Positions 44,644-55,784 of a stretch of 64,000 nucleotides of DNA are shown one piece after another. The number at the start of each line of letters is the position of its first letter. The stretch's first letter is position 1. Below the pieces are notes generated by a model. That model was not told the origin of the DNA and made no database searches. It saw only the letters and a list, made by a program, of their open reading frames with translations. Location: positions 46,305,502 to 46,369,501 of the forward strand of contig CAXKWD010000008.1 of the NCBI GenBank assembly GCA_964059195.1. Reading direction: 5' to 3'. Made by a program: the position numbers and the translations under genes. The DNA comes from Ectobius pallidus. Lineage: Eukaryota > Arthropoda > Insecta > Blattodea > Ectobiidae.

Positions 44644-46183
44644 GGTATTTGTCTTTTTCTAATTTGATCAAATCTAATCTATTGTGATACTGCTATATTA
44701 CGCCGCGTGTTGCGGGGTTTCACAATATATTGTAAATGTCATTTTATGGGTTTTGCTACATGAACTGTCATGGCCTTCTTTTTAACCCCAGTGAAGCAGA
44801 AGCGATTTACAGATTCGGTTTAAAAAAGATCGAAAAATGCACCCTATAAATTTTTTTTCTCAAAAATTTTTCAGTTAAAATGTTTTCAGTAAGGACATTT
44901 CTTATTTAAGTATATTTTGAAATTTGCTTCTCATTTTCAATTGCTATAGGCTAACGTCGTCACAACTAATATCCAGGTTGGAGGTAATATTAACAAAACT
45001 TACTCATGTGTATGGAAATATTGGTATTGATCTGTTTTGTTTGTTTGGTCATTAATAATTTTAGACTTTGTAACGTCCCAAGCAACTTTATTAGCTGAAT
45101 GGCCCAATAGTTTCTGTCCTTTTGCCTCCCCAAAAAAGAAAAAAAATTGGGAAAAATATATATTGCGACTCACCCTAGTCCCCCACCACTAGTCTGTTCT
45201 CTGTAGAAATCCTTCCCGGGTTTGCAGCCAGGTGAGAACTTTACCATTATCCAATGTTTCTGATGCTGATGCTGCCTCCATCTGCAGGGATCCTGAAGTA
45301 TCAAGTGTCACATCATGGCGGTATGTATAACATATACCAATCCATATTGGGCAAAGTCTGTAGCCAGCTATTTCAGGCTACTCTCTATTTAAAAATTTGA
45401 ATTGGTTAGTTCACTAAATCTCCCTTTCCGGTTGAGCGCTACTGTTGCATCAGGTCTGTGCTGTGTGCTGGTTGACTCTGACTGGTTGCTATTACAAAGA
45501 GATTGTTAGTAGTGTGAGGATCTGCAGTCTGGGAAAAGTGGCAACGTGAGCTTTGAAAGATTTGTGAGGTTCTGAAGATGTGAAGGCTATTGTATTAATT
45601 CTTATCTTAATTTTATTCTCCCATCTTCATTTGGACAATTGAAAGTAGCCTTTCATGGTTTGTTGTTTTTTTCTTTTTTACATAATTTGTGAATACTCCT
45701 TTGGTGAGTGTTTTCAAACATTTCCCATTTTCAAACTGATAAAACAGTATTTACAGAATGATAAGGCAACTCAATACAGAATATCATATGCCTAGGAAAT
45801 GCCTTTTGCATAAAATGAATTGTGCTAAGCACATTGCTGAATCATCCCATTGTAACTTACATTATCGTTACAGAAATAGGTTGCATAAATGTGTTGCCTT
45901 AAATCAAGAGTGGCATAAGTGCCAGAATATTATGTTAAACAAACTACATAATATCCTATTGATATAATTTCAAGGCAGCATAAAGTTATTATTTAGTAGT
46001 ATTTTCTTGCTTACCCCAAGTTCATGGATGTAATAATTCCGTTAATGTTTTCTTAACTAAAATAGAGTCAATCTGCCATTGATATATATACATATATCAT
46101 TCTATAATAGTATCTGAGTAATAATTTATTTCAACTTAGCCATAATCATACAAAATTATATTTTTCGATATACATTTAAAAAC
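44644..46183. other. Anonymous stretch right of the BEL element
   Basis: Begins with unique sequence after the ATCCC duplication. Frames such as 45758-45967 have no recognisable domain. No TE termini were seen. Confidence 0.4.
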
Positions 46184-46294
46184 ATGACAAGACGTGCAGC
46201 AGTGAAAGAAGCTGCAGCAGCTCGGCAGGCAGCTCTAAAAGCAGTTCGTAAGTTCCTGGAGTTCTCTGCAGATGTGAAGGACCTAAGAGGATGA
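46184..46294 (+). CDS. Short Ala-rich ORF, unknown
   Basis: 36 codons: MTRRAAVKEAAAARQAALKA, then VRKFLEFSADVKDLRG, stop TGA. The composition is unlike the surrounding AT-rich DNA and looks like an amphipathic helix. I do not recognise it. It could be an exon of a host gene, into whose end the RT element at 46343 inserted, or part of that element's 3' region read backwards. Confidence 0.3.
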   Translation: MTRRAAVKEAAAARQAALKAVRKFLEFSADVKDLRG

Positions 46295-46342
46295 CAGATA
46301 AACTGAAGACTGGAGTGACGAGCCTTACATAGATCTCACTAA

Positions 46343-49300
46343 TTAGAAAATATAGAATATTTCCTCTAGCGCCTGTGTTTCAGGAAACGTCCCCAAAATG
46401 CTAGCAGCGTTTCCTCTTTGAATGGCAAGGCTGATCTTCTGCCGTAGGAAATCTGTAGACCGTGAATCTCCAGTCAGGGCCTCCTGATGTCTTCCTATTT
46501 CTGACACCAGGATCTTCGCATCTGTGCACCAAGGTCCCATCGTCTCCACAGCGAACACAGTAAAGTTGTAATTGCTAACCAGATCTTTATATTTATTCAG
46601 CTTTGTGCAGATTGCTGAAGCTGTGGCTGAGCCTGCTAGTTTGCATGTGTTCGGCAAATGAGATGGTGCGAAAGTGTCAACACAAGTGACATCCCATAAT
46701 AACGATTTTCCTTTAGACCATGGTATCAGAGTTAGGCCATCAGGTCTTTTTCCATCACTGCGGCTTATACCCATAGGTTCTAGGACTGAAGGAAAGCCTG
46801 CAGATACAAGTACTCTCTTGATAATGTCGTTAATTGCATGGTGTCTTGAAAGTCTGCCACTGTTCTTAAAACAACTTAAGCCATGGTGTCCAGAGGCATC
46901 AACAAGTGTTCCACATTGACATTTATGTGGGAAACAGATCTTCGTACCTAACCTTAAAGCAACAGCTATTTTAAACGACATGTTGTCAAGTAATGTTCCA
47001 ATATTGGAAGATGGAATTGCCTGAAGCCATGATCCTGATTCTTTCTCTCGAATTGCCAGGTATCGAGCACGCTCTGCATCCAAAACTGAAGACCTCAAAA
47101 GACTCTCATAGGTATTCGAGGTGAGGATGAAATCCCAGGACTTCTGTATGTCAGGATTAGATGATATGCCATGATCATTTGTAATGCTGGACCACTTAAC
47201 CAGAGCATTGGTCATATGGGAAATATCGATTTCATCACCGTGATTGGGAAGAATTAACTTAACAAAATCGATAACCCCATAAGCAGAAGCCAGGAAAGCA
47301 GGTAAACAAACATCGCTGACGCTACGAATACCAAGTCCTCCGAAAGAAACGGGCAATGAAGCTAAGGTCCAGTTGCTGTCTTCTAGGCGAATGTTTAAAA
47401 TTGATTCCAAACAGTTCCTCAACAAAGCATCAACTTCTTGAGTGAGAGAAGGAAAAAGCCATAATGGAGTTGAACGAAGACAGTACGTCAATTTAGGAAT
47501 CGCAAAACAATTCTTTAGCAGAAAGTAAGCAATGTGGGAAGAAAGTGAGCTCAGTCCATCAAATAATCTTTTCATTGTCTCCAGCTTATCTCTAAGATAT
47601 GGCTCAACGGCCGGAAGAAAAATGGGACAACCAAGAAGTGTTAAGTCGGATTTGGAGACTACCTTTATCCCTGGAGCAATTTTTTCAAAAGCCGTGATAA
47701 CATCAGGATCTTGCTCAGAGGAAAAATATAGCTCGCATTTATCTGGGTTTATCTCCAAACCGATAGCTTTTCCAGCATCTATAATTGATGTGAAGTCAGA
47801 TAAGATCACCTCAGGATCCCCTGCCAGAGTGCCGTCATCTAAATAAAAAAGATTTAGAGGGCTACGTAAATTGGAAATAACAGAGTGTAATGTGAGACTA
47901 AACATTAGTGGCCCCAAAGGATCTCCCTGTTGCACTCCAGTCTGAGAAGGTATTATTTCAGTGTTGTAAAAGAGGTTAGAAGGGTTCCTATAGGCTTGCC
48001 ACATGTAGCCATATAAGTTAGGAATCTTGCTCTTAACTATTTCCAGCATGGAGTCTCTTGAAATACAATTGAAGGCATTTTTGAAATCAATTTTCAAAAG
48101 GATGTTGCGTGTATTGTCATTTATTTGAAGGTAGGTGCGCACGGTATGAATAATTGCTTCGCATCCTTTTGAGGTACCAAAACCCAGCTGGCGAGGCCTA
48201 AGGTAATCACCAATCTCTTCATAACAGGAAAAACAAGCTATCTTTGCTGTAAGACGGCGAAAAGTATTGCCTATGGCGATCGGACGTAATCCACCAGTTT
48301 TCTTTCCAAGAGCAATCAAGGAGGCTCCATAAAAATGAGGGCATATTTCATTGTTAACTTTGCCGGCCAGCATGAAATTGACAAGCTTAGTAATTGCAAG
48401 CAGGAGGCGTCTGCCGGAATCCCCAGAAGACTTAGAAATAAGATCTTTTAGATGTTGGGGACGAATTCCATCCATGCCCGAGGCAGAGCCATGAGGGAAA
48501 CTGTTTATGGCACGTGAGACCATTTCATGAGAAACAGTTAAATGATCTTCATCTATGGCAGGAGGTTCAGGAAACAATAATGGACGAGAAGGTGGAGGAT
48601 GCTTACTTTGCAATTCTTCAAATGAAGCTCTTGTAGCATTGACTACATCCGATTCCGAAGACAGAATCCTAACAGCGCCTCTAACATCACCATCAGAAAC
48701 TTTTAATTCTGCAAGACGTGATTTAGGTATTTTAGCCTTATGCCTATTGGAAGCAGAAGACAACTTGAAAGCTTGGATATTTTCTTTAATTTTCGAAACT
48801 AAAGACTTCTCTTCCTTCTTGACTGCTGACTTAGCTGGTACTCTCAGTGCAATATAGGCATATAACATAAGGTCTTGCCAGTTTTCGGCTTTATTGTCTG
48901 AAACACATTTTTCAATTAAATGTGCCAGCTTTTCTGCTGCAAAGCATCTGGCACTTTTCGGAATTCTCCTTAGAATATTGATATTCATTTTGCAATGAGA
49001 GAGTTTAGACAGAAAGTCATTTCCGCTAGTCCTATTGGAATGTAGAGGAACATGATCAAATGCTTCATTCGGATGAGCTCTCGCCCAATGTATCCGTAAA
49101 CCCCTAACTCCTTTATATGTTTTACCATCGTTGTTAGCACAAAGTGGGCATGTAACAGCTTCGTAGATAGAGTCTGAAGAATTTATAGATGGTATATGAA
49201 CATTAGATTCGCATGAAGGGCAGAGCCAAGGAGTATCGGACTCTCCTTCTTGTAAGACTTGATCATCGCAGAGCCCAACGCAAGAGCTGTGGAACCAGAA

Positions 49301-49387
49301 CTTGCATGCACCACAGAAGATTAGAAGAGTCTGCGATGTATTAGAATCATCACACAAGGGACAATGAACGGAAACACTTTCGTTCAT
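46343..49387 (-). CDS. Non-LTR retrotransposon protein: zinc fingers, RT, restriction-like endonuclease
   Basis: A single 1014-codon open frame. Residues 9-60 form a PHD-like finger (CPLC, CGAC, FHSSC, CPSC), and about 82-107 a C2H2 finger (CPLC ... HWARAH). The RT spans about 290-600: GSASGMDGIRPQHLKDL, RPIAIGNTFRRLTAK, LKIDFKNAFNCISRD, TGVQQGDPLGPLMFSLTL and the catalytic NLFYLDDGTLAG (about 512), with YLDD instead of the common FADD. C-terminally CQCGTLVDASGHHGLSC (about 821) is a Cys/His knuckle, and GKRPDGLTLIPW plus LLWDVTCVDT (about 878-905) fit a PD-(D/E)xK restriction-like nuclease. This layout is that of site-preferring R2/NeSL/Utopia-type elements. The clade is not resolved. The intact frame suggests recent activity. 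Confidence 0.82.
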   Translation of the reverse strand: MNESVSVHCPLCDDSNTSQTLLIFCGACKFWFHSSCVGLCDDQVLQEGESDTPWLCPSCESNVHIPSINSSDSIYEAVTCPLCANNDGKTYKGVRGLRIHWARAHPNEAFDHVPLHSNRTSGNDFLSKLSHCKMNINILRRIPKSARCFAAEKLAHLIEKCVSDNKAENWQDLMLYAYIALRVPAKSAVKKEEKSLVSKIKENIQAFKLSSASNRHKAKIPKSRLAELKVSDGDVRGAVRILSSESDVVNATRASFEELQSKHPPPSRPLLFPEPPAIDEDHLTVSHEMVSRAINSFPHGSASGMDGIRPQHLKDLISKSSGDSGRRLLLAITKLVNFMLAGKVNNEICPHFYGASLIALGKKTGGLRPIAIGNTFRRLTAKIACFSCYEEIGDYLRPRQLGFGTSKGCEAIIHTVRTYLQINDNTRNILLKIDFKNAFNCISRDSMLEIVKSKIPNLYGYMWQAYRNPSNLFYNTEIIPSQTGVQQGDPLGPLMFSLTLHSVISNLRSPLNLFYLDDGTLAGDPEVILSDFTSIIDAGKAIGLEINPDKCELYFSSEQDPDVITAFEKIAPGIKVVSKSDLTLLGCPIFLPAVEPYLRDKLETMKRLFDGLSSLSSHIAYFLLKNCFAIPKLTYCLRSTPLWLFPSLTQEVDALLRNCLESILNIRLEDSNWTLASLPVSFGGLGIRSVSDVCLPAFLASAYGVIDFVKLILPNHGDEIDISHMTNALVKWSSITNDHGISSNPDIQKSWDFILTSNTYESLLRSSVLDAERARYLAIREKESGSWLQAIPSSNIGTLLDNMSFKIAVALRLGTKICFPHKCQCGTLVDASGHHGLSCFKNSGRLSRHHAINDIIKRVLVSAGFPSVLEPMGISRSDGKRPDGLTLIPWSKGKSLLWDVTCVDTFAPSHLPNTCKLAGSATASAICTKLNKYKDLVSNYNFTVFAVETMGPWCTDAKILVSEIGRHQEALTGDSRSTDFLRQKISLAIQRGNAASILGTFPETQALEEIFYIF

Positions 49388-50115
49388 GAGGAACTAAAAA
49401 GTATGTGTTTTAGACAAACAGTTATTGTTTTCTGATTTCATCTATGTCAAGACTGTCAAAATCTCAATAGCCTATGTAAATAGATGCTAAAAACTTTTTC
49501 CCTTAGTAACCACATCAACAAGCCAATATAATCTGTAGTAAAATGTGAATTTTCTTGCTTCTAAAGAAATGCTACACTTCACAAACATTTCCACAGAAAG
49601 TACACATTTAAATGAAAAAAACTGTAATAACCAATCGAAGTTACGCTCACAAGATCACAAACACAATGCAAAAAAAGAAATTCCTCACTGAAGCAGCAAC
49701 ACTCAAATTCCATGGCCATCAAAATTTATCTGTCTGGTTCTCATGGCTGCCCTATATAACTATTAAAATGGAGGCATTCTGTTCATTCTCTGTGATAAGA
49801 TTTGATACAATTTAAAGTGTAATTCACTAGTAGCAAATTTAGCTTGCCTGAAAATATTTGTGTCTTTGCCAGGATCAGTATTCGACTGAAATGTATAGGT
49901 TTTCTGAACTCAGAATATATTTCCAGTATATATACCAAATTTCCTTTCATTCAAGTTGCTGTGAACTAATGATAAAAAAAATTCAGTGTTCTATTGCATT
50001 ATTAGCATAAGACAAAAGGAAATTGTCATTTACTAATTCAATTTATAATAGTAAAATTATGCTATGTACCTTTAGAATTGTACTTTTGGACTCATGCTAT
50101 CTTACCTTTATAAAT
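49388..50115. other. 5' flank of the RT element
   Basis: No gene seen. It probably includes the 5' UTR of the element on the minus strand. No target duplication could be matched to the 46180-46340 side. Confidence 0.35.
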
Positions 50116-50795
50116 CTCCAAAATTTAAAAATAAAAAATCCGAAATTTAAAAATAAAAATTCCAAAATCCAAAATTAAAAAATTTAAATTAAAAAATCGA
50201 AAATACCAAAATTGAAAAAACAAAAATCAAAATTAAAAAAACTAAAATACAAAATTTAAAAATACAAAATTCAAAGAATCAAAATTTAAAAAATCTAAAA
50301 TTAAAAATTCAAAGATCCAAAATTTAAAAATCTAAAAGTCCAAAATTTAAAAAAATTAAAATATTAAAAAATCGAAAATCCAAAATTGAAAAATCTAAAA
50401 ATCATAGATTTAAAAATAAAAAATTAAAATATCCAAAATTAAAAAAAAAATCCAAAATTAAAAATTTCAAAGATTCAAAATTTAAAAAATCCAAAAACCA
50501 AAGTGAAAAAATTAAAAATCCAAAAATAAAAAATCTAAATTACCAAAAATTTAAATTCAAAAATCCAAAATGTAATAAATAATAAAATCCAAAATTTAAA
50601 ATTCAAAAAATCCAAAATTTAAAAAATAAAAATTTCAAAGATCGAAAATTAAAAATAACTTATACAAAATTAAAAATTCAAAGATCCAAAATTTAAAAAT
50701 CCAAAATTTAAAAAAGTTCAATAACCCAATATTAAAAAGTCCAATAATGCAAAATTGAAAAAATCCAATAATCAAAAATTGAAAAAATAAAAATT
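50116..50795. repeat. Degenerate AT minisatellite, (TCCAAAATTTAAAAA)n-like
   Basis: About 680 bp built from variants of AAATCCAAAATTTAAAAA with unit lengths of roughly 10-16 bp. G is almost absent on this strand and occurs mostly in AAAG. No two long neighbouring units are identical, so the array is old or evolves by slippage. Confidence 0.85.
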
Positions 50796-51990
50796 AAAAC
50801 AAGTTTTACTTCTGTCGCGTGGCGTTTCACGCACACTTTTTTATCTTCCAAATTTACTCTAAAATAAAATTGGTTAAAAGTGATTAAGCGACTTATTCGG
50901 ATATTGAAATCGAAATTTAAAGTTCTTTTACTAACATGCATATGAGGTTAAATGAAGTTGACATTTTTCATGAACACATTATTTTTTTAATTATTACCAT
51001 CTAGTGTTCGTTCATTGAATTACAGACTTTTCATTAAAATACTATAAAAAGAAAGAATAATTGTGCAATTAAAGGGTAAATATCTCAATCGTTTATGCAA
51101 TTTTTCGAGTGCCGATATAAGGAATAGTTACTTGTTTATTTTCTAAAAAAATCTAGAATAACGGTGTCAAAATAATAACACAATTTTCGGTATTAATATT
51201 AGTGTTTTATTAACGGGAGTAAAATCTTTTGTTTCAAACCTAAAACGGGCTATTCAACTAAAATAAAAAGCTAAAATACCTTTTATAAAAGCCTAAAAGT
51301 CCGGACCCTATATATTATCATAAAATAAGTACTAAATTGGGCTTTCTCTCTGGCATCAGTCAACCGATTTGATCCAAAATCAGTAGGCTTCGTCCCATGG
51401 GAGTTATAAATGTGTATACCAAGTTTCATGAAAATCCGATAAAGCGTGGATTAATCTTGTTTATAAAACGTGGGCGCCTATGCAAATCTTGTTTTAGGTC
51501 ATCTCTTTATAAAACGCCTCTGTTATGAAATTTCACCTTTATCACAGTGTAATGGAATTTAGCAGACAATAATCTTTAGTCACTTCTGTTCTTATATCTC
51601 GTGATTCTTTTTTACCACTCTGAATTTGTCACCCGTACACAGAAGCAGGTTTGTAGCAGAGATGTATCCAAGACATTTTTTTCGGGAGAGGCTATATATG
51701 TCTAACACTGTTATCACTAGGGCCCGGAAATGAATGAAAATCATATTTTTAATAATGCAAATTATTACAAGGTGCCAAAGAAATATTAAGAAATTGATGG
51801 TGTAATTTTGCATATTTTGTTAGTTTTGCAATGATGCATCATATTTGCTCAATATTAAAATATTTGTGCATATTTAACCAATTTGTGACATTTATAACAG
51901 CATATTATGAGAGATGTCAAATATTGTGCATATCTCTGATAATTTTAAAAAAAAAAAGCTATTTGGCTAAGTGAATGTTTTGGAGACCGA
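50796..51990. other. Anonymous AT-rich stretch
   Basis: No gene or transposon terminus recognised; frames here are short and AT-driven. Confidence 0.4.
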
Positions 51991-51995
51991 CTATA

Positions 51996-52625
51996 AAATT
52001 TGTTGATAGTAAATAGACTATATTTTTTTTGTAACCGATTATATGGTCAGCAAGATGAAACAGTTGAACATATATTGTATACATGTTCACGTTATGAACT
52101 GGAGAGGATTGAACTTCTTTTGTGTCTGAACAGAATAGACTTAGAGTATGTGAGTCCCATTGGACACGTCCTTGCTGACAAAAACGGACACAAACTTTTT
52201 CAATCGTTTGTAAATAGAATATTTTCGAAGCTTTAACTCTCACACTTTTATTCAGTCATTGGGGTATTTACTTGCCTAACTTAATGTATTGCACAGTTAA
52301 TTTATTTTATCTTGCTTAGTTAAGCTATTTATTCCAACAATATCTTATATATAATTTAAGGTTATGTTTATATAAAAACGAATTCACATAATTAATTTTA
52401 ACTTAAGACTTACCATATCGTAAGTCATAAGAAACTGTAGGACTATTGTTAGACATTACGCCTGGTAAGAACTGTACAGTATTGTAAATAGTGTATAATA
52501 GACATTCAGATTCCAATATCAGGATAACCTATTGTAAGTAACATTTGTGACATCTCCAACCCTAATGTACCTTCGGGTGAAATAGGGTTTTGTGTAATGT
52601 GGATATTCAATAAATAAATAAATAA
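51996..52625 (+). pseudogene. LINE 3' fragment, ORF2 tail and 3' UTR
   Basis: Codons about 52000-52234 read NRLYGQQDETVEHILYTCSR and YVSPIGHVLADKNGHKLFQS. DETVEHILYTC is the Cys/His region at the end of many LINE ORF2 proteins. A 3' UTR follows and ends in AATAAATAAATAAAATATT. Truncated on the left. Confidence 0.65.
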
Positions 52626-52699
52626 AATATTAAAGCAACATTATATTCATTATTTTTCAATTTACTAAAATTTATTGCAATAACTTAACCTTAATACCT

Positions 52700-53240
52700 G
52701 TGCTGGGTAATACCAAGTTAATGGCAAGGAAAAGTCTATTAAACTGGGTCAAAAGACAGCACATAGACTACTGGAATAATACACAGGAACAAAGACATGG
52801 TAAGCAAATGATGCCACAACCATGTCTCAAAAGAAGTACTGCAGTCCTTAATTTAAGCTTAAACAGGCAGCAGATAAGACTCATGGTAGGGTTGATGACA
52901 GGCCATGGGAAATTTAAGAAACATCTACATAGAATGGGTCTGATAGAAAACCCAATATGCAGGAAGTGTGGTGCACAAGAAGAAACGGCATCACACCTAA
53001 TATTCCAATGTGAAGCACTGGAAATAGATAGATACAATCAGTTTGGGAGCACAGATCCAAAAGAGATTGTAACTAGCAACAACCTAGTCACTGGGCTCCT
53101 TAAACTTATTAAGGCATAAGGACGGCAATACTAGAAACACAGGAAGAAAACCGCACAATAAACCTTACGTTTCAGTGTGGGCAGGATGGGGAAGGTTCCT
53201 CCTGATTATCTTTCCTGTAATATCTAATCTAATCTAATCT
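52700..53240 (+). pseudogene. LINE 3' fragment of another family
   Basis: 139 open codons include LNRQQIRLMVGLMTGHGKFK, MGLIENPICRKCGAQEETAS and HLIFQCEAL, the C-terminal RNase H/zinc-knuckle end of arthropod LINE ORF2 proteins. The 3' UTR ends in TAATCTAATCTAATCTAA (53220-53238), a short tandem tail. Only the last part of the element is present. Confidence 0.7.
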
Positions 53241-53242
53241 AA

Positions 53243-53478
53243 CCTTAATAATTATATAAGAGTTGAATTTTTAAACAAAAACTTCACTTTTCGTATAGTT
53301 TACCTGTACTAGTTTCGGCGCCTTCGCAACCATTGTCAACAGTTATATTTCAACTAACATAACTGAAGTATAACTGTTGACAATGGTTGCAAAGGCGCCG
53401 AAACTAGTACAGGTAACTTAAACTATACCAAAAGTGAAGTTTTTGTGTAAAAATTCAACCCTCATATAATTATTAGTG
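53243..53478. repeat. Long inverted repeat, arms about 105-115 bp
   Basis: 53243-53350 and 53358-53478 are inverted copies at roughly 85-90 percent by eye. The arms share AACTTCACTTTT and CTGTACTAGTTTCGGCGCCT and are separated by about 10 bp. Both outer ends read TAATAATTATAT. The segment GGCGCCGAAACTAGT resembles termini I have seen in Penelope-like elements, so this may be a joined pair of element ends. Confidence 0.75.
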
Positions 53479-53480
53479 TT

Positions 53481-53913
53481 ATGATTGCCACTCTTATTAC
53501 CTTTTTAGAGCAAAGTATACATTTCAATAAGATTGTTCAGTACTTCCCAGTACGAGGACATAGTTACATGGCTCCAGACAGAATGTTTGGCAGGCTGGAA
53601 AAATGTTACCAGAAGAAGGAAAATATTCTGCTACCACAATATGTTAAAGGAACACAGAACAGTGAAAATATTAAATGAAGATTGGCAAGTGAAAGATTTG
53701 AAGTCCAGATCTCAAATGGTTCTACGCTTTAAGCTGCCCTTCAAATTAACTAACCAATATACCATATGTTATGAAAAATCTAAGAAGACAGTCACTGTAT
53801 CGGTAAGCAATACATTCTTCGAGGACAACATAGAAGTAGAAGTGCTCAAGAAGAAACAGTGTACCAGCAGAGTCATGATGGAAGCCCCAATGCTGCAAAA
53901 AAATAACATGGTT

Positions 53914-53949
<36 letters not shown>

Positions 53950-53950
53950 T
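53481..53950 (+). pseudogene. Decayed DUF7869-like ORF with A-rich tail
   Basis: Frame one: YFPVRGHSYMAPDRMFGRLE followed by KKENILLPQ. After a frameshift near 53640: HRTVKILNEDWQVKDLKS. The sequence GHS-x(4)-DR-x-FG-x-(I/L)E is typical of transposon-associated arthropod proteins now called DUF7869. The continuation to 53920 has no motif I know. A run of about 27 A (53921-53947, one G-free) follows, which could be a retroposed tail. Confidence 0.5.
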
Positions 53951-54062
53951 GTCTCCAAACTACTAAAATATTTTGAAATGCCAGCAGATTCTTAGCAAAG
54001 ATTTGCCTCCCCCCCAAAAAAGGAGAGAAAGGAAAACAACATTTGTGCTATTTTTTGTTATT

Positions 54063-54113
54063 AGACCACAGTACAGTACAGTAAAGTACAGTACTGTAAA
54101 GTAAAAGTACATG
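54063..54113. repeat. CAGTA-type short repeats, probable mariner-like end
   Basis: CAGTACAGTACAGTAAAGTACAG and related units. ACAGTACTGTACTGTACAG occurs again at about 57261-57279 beside the transposase start, so both may belong to the element termini. Confidence 0.5.
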
Positions 54114-54231
54114 CTAGTTCAGCAATAACATTTTTCTCTCGTACTTAAATACCCTCGACGTTTTCTGAACGATTGAGTTTCATTAAATTTGTAATACAAA
54201 AAGGTATTTTTCTTGTAGGCCTACTTTTCTG

Positions 54232-55150
54232 TTAGTAAAAATGTGCCACAAAAAAATTAACTTCTTGTTTTCCATCAACGAAAACTAGGTGTTCAACATT
54301 TGAACCATTTACTTGGTTGCACGCATTGTATCGTTCAATCATTCCCTCACGTACGCATTCAAAAACATCCTCCGTATCTTGAATTACTTGAGCAGCTACG
54401 GCTATGCGGGCAACAAGGTCCATTTCATCCTCTACTGGCATGCTGTACACCAGCTCCTTCATACGACCCCAAAAGAAAAAATCGAGGGGATTTAAATCTG
54501 GGGATCTTGCTAGCCAGCAAATAGGTCCTAGTCGTCAGGATATACCTGATTTAAAAAGACTTTCGTTTTACGAGTGTAATGAGGTGGAGCTCCGTCTTGT
54601 TGCAGCCACATGTTGGATCTTAATTCGAGCGGAACATTTTCGACCAGCTCTGGCAGAACCTTTCTCAAAAAAAAATTCATAGTTCAAACAGTTGGGCAAA
54701 ATGTAGTCACCCAAAATACCAGCCCATAAATTAACACTAAATTTATCTTGACGACCATGCTCGTATGTTTCATATGGATTAACATCGGACCAATAAATGT
54801 TATTTTTTGCATTGAAGATTCCATCCTCATTGGAAAACATTATTATTGAAGAAAAATTGGGCTCCTGTTGATTTTGTTCAAGATACCATTCACAGAATTC
54901 TGTTCGAGGCACATAGTCCATTTCATGTAGCTTGTGCAGCTTAGCTTTGCGCTAAGCCTTGAGGCCATTTCGTTCCCATACACACACCATACCAATGACC
55001 AAGAAACACCAAATTGGCCTGCAACACGGTGTGTAGGCCTACTTTTTTCGGGGGTGCTGCTGTAGTTGCACCAACAGATTGTCCTCCAGTTGGTTTCTCA
55101 AAGCCCGATGAGGCCCAACATTGCCTACATGGCCGTTACCCTGAAAGATT
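54232..55150 (-). pseudogene. Mariner-like transposase, middle and C-terminal part
   Basis: Readable in shifting frames: GHVGNVGPHRALRNQLEDN and QFGVSWSLVWCVYG (helix-turn-helix part, 55130-54980), YVPRTEFCEWYLEQNQQEPN, IMFSNEDGIFNAKNNIYW (catalytic Asp region), FSVNLWAGILGDYILP, a gap, ARSPDLNPLDFFFWGRMKEL, then DLVARIAVAAQVIQDTEDVF and VREGMIERYNACNQVNGSNV. This matches the DDE_3 transposases of arthropod Tc1/mariner relatives. The catalytic block has N in place of the expected D in the FSDE motif, and frameshifts are present, so it is dead. Confidence 0.75.
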
Positions 55151-55518
55151 AATAATAAATATCAATAATAAAAATCCACACACAATGTCAATGTGTTAGA
55201 ATTGAGGGAATAAGTTTAATTGGTCGGGCTTCAAACAATAACCCAGTACCAGAACATGTACTGTACTGTATAATGTTATGGTGACTTTAATACTTAAAAG
55301 ACCCAAAACTGTTTATGATACAAAATATGCTATTATGTTTTGCAAGTTTTTACTCATTACAATTAAAGATAAATAACAAAACGCAACAGAAGGACTGTAA
55401 AACATTATAACTTGTTTGATAACGTATTAAGCTTAATTTCAAAACACATATCTAATGACCAGCTTGAAAATTTCCTGCAACGAAGTGTTTACTTACATGC
55501 ACAGTTCCTGTTTCTCGA
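55151..55518. other. Unassigned spacer within the split mariner
   Basis: AT-rich, no coding pattern. It may be part of the LINE insertion or a further insertion. Confidence 0.35.
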
Positions 55519-55784
55519 ATTTGTTTATTTATTTTTATTTATTTATTTATTTACTTCCACGTGATCGTTAAAATGATATGGGACTTGGTATGTACAAAAT
55601 ATGTGACGGTATATACAATATATATATAGGATACAAATAGTACACGGGAACAGATCTAACAATATAGGTTGCACATAAATCAAATACCGGTAGATACAAT
55701 GTAGATAACACATCAATTATAAAACATTCAGTGTACATTCAAGTAATTTACATTATTGAAATTAACTTATTATGTCCTCTCCAA

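Noticed and set aside
50732..50941. 69-codon minus frame
   Set aside because: It runs out of the AT minisatellite and its composition follows the repeat.
53220..53240. TAATC repeats, and ACTAA repeats at 11228-11250, as telomeric arrays
   Set aside because: The arthropod telomere unit is TTAGG; these are short tandem tails directly after LINE ORF2 ends.
53921..53947. A-run as proof of a processed pseudogene
   Set aside because: No poly(A) signal or target duplication was found, and the parent gene is unknown; slippage in an A-rich tract is equally likely.
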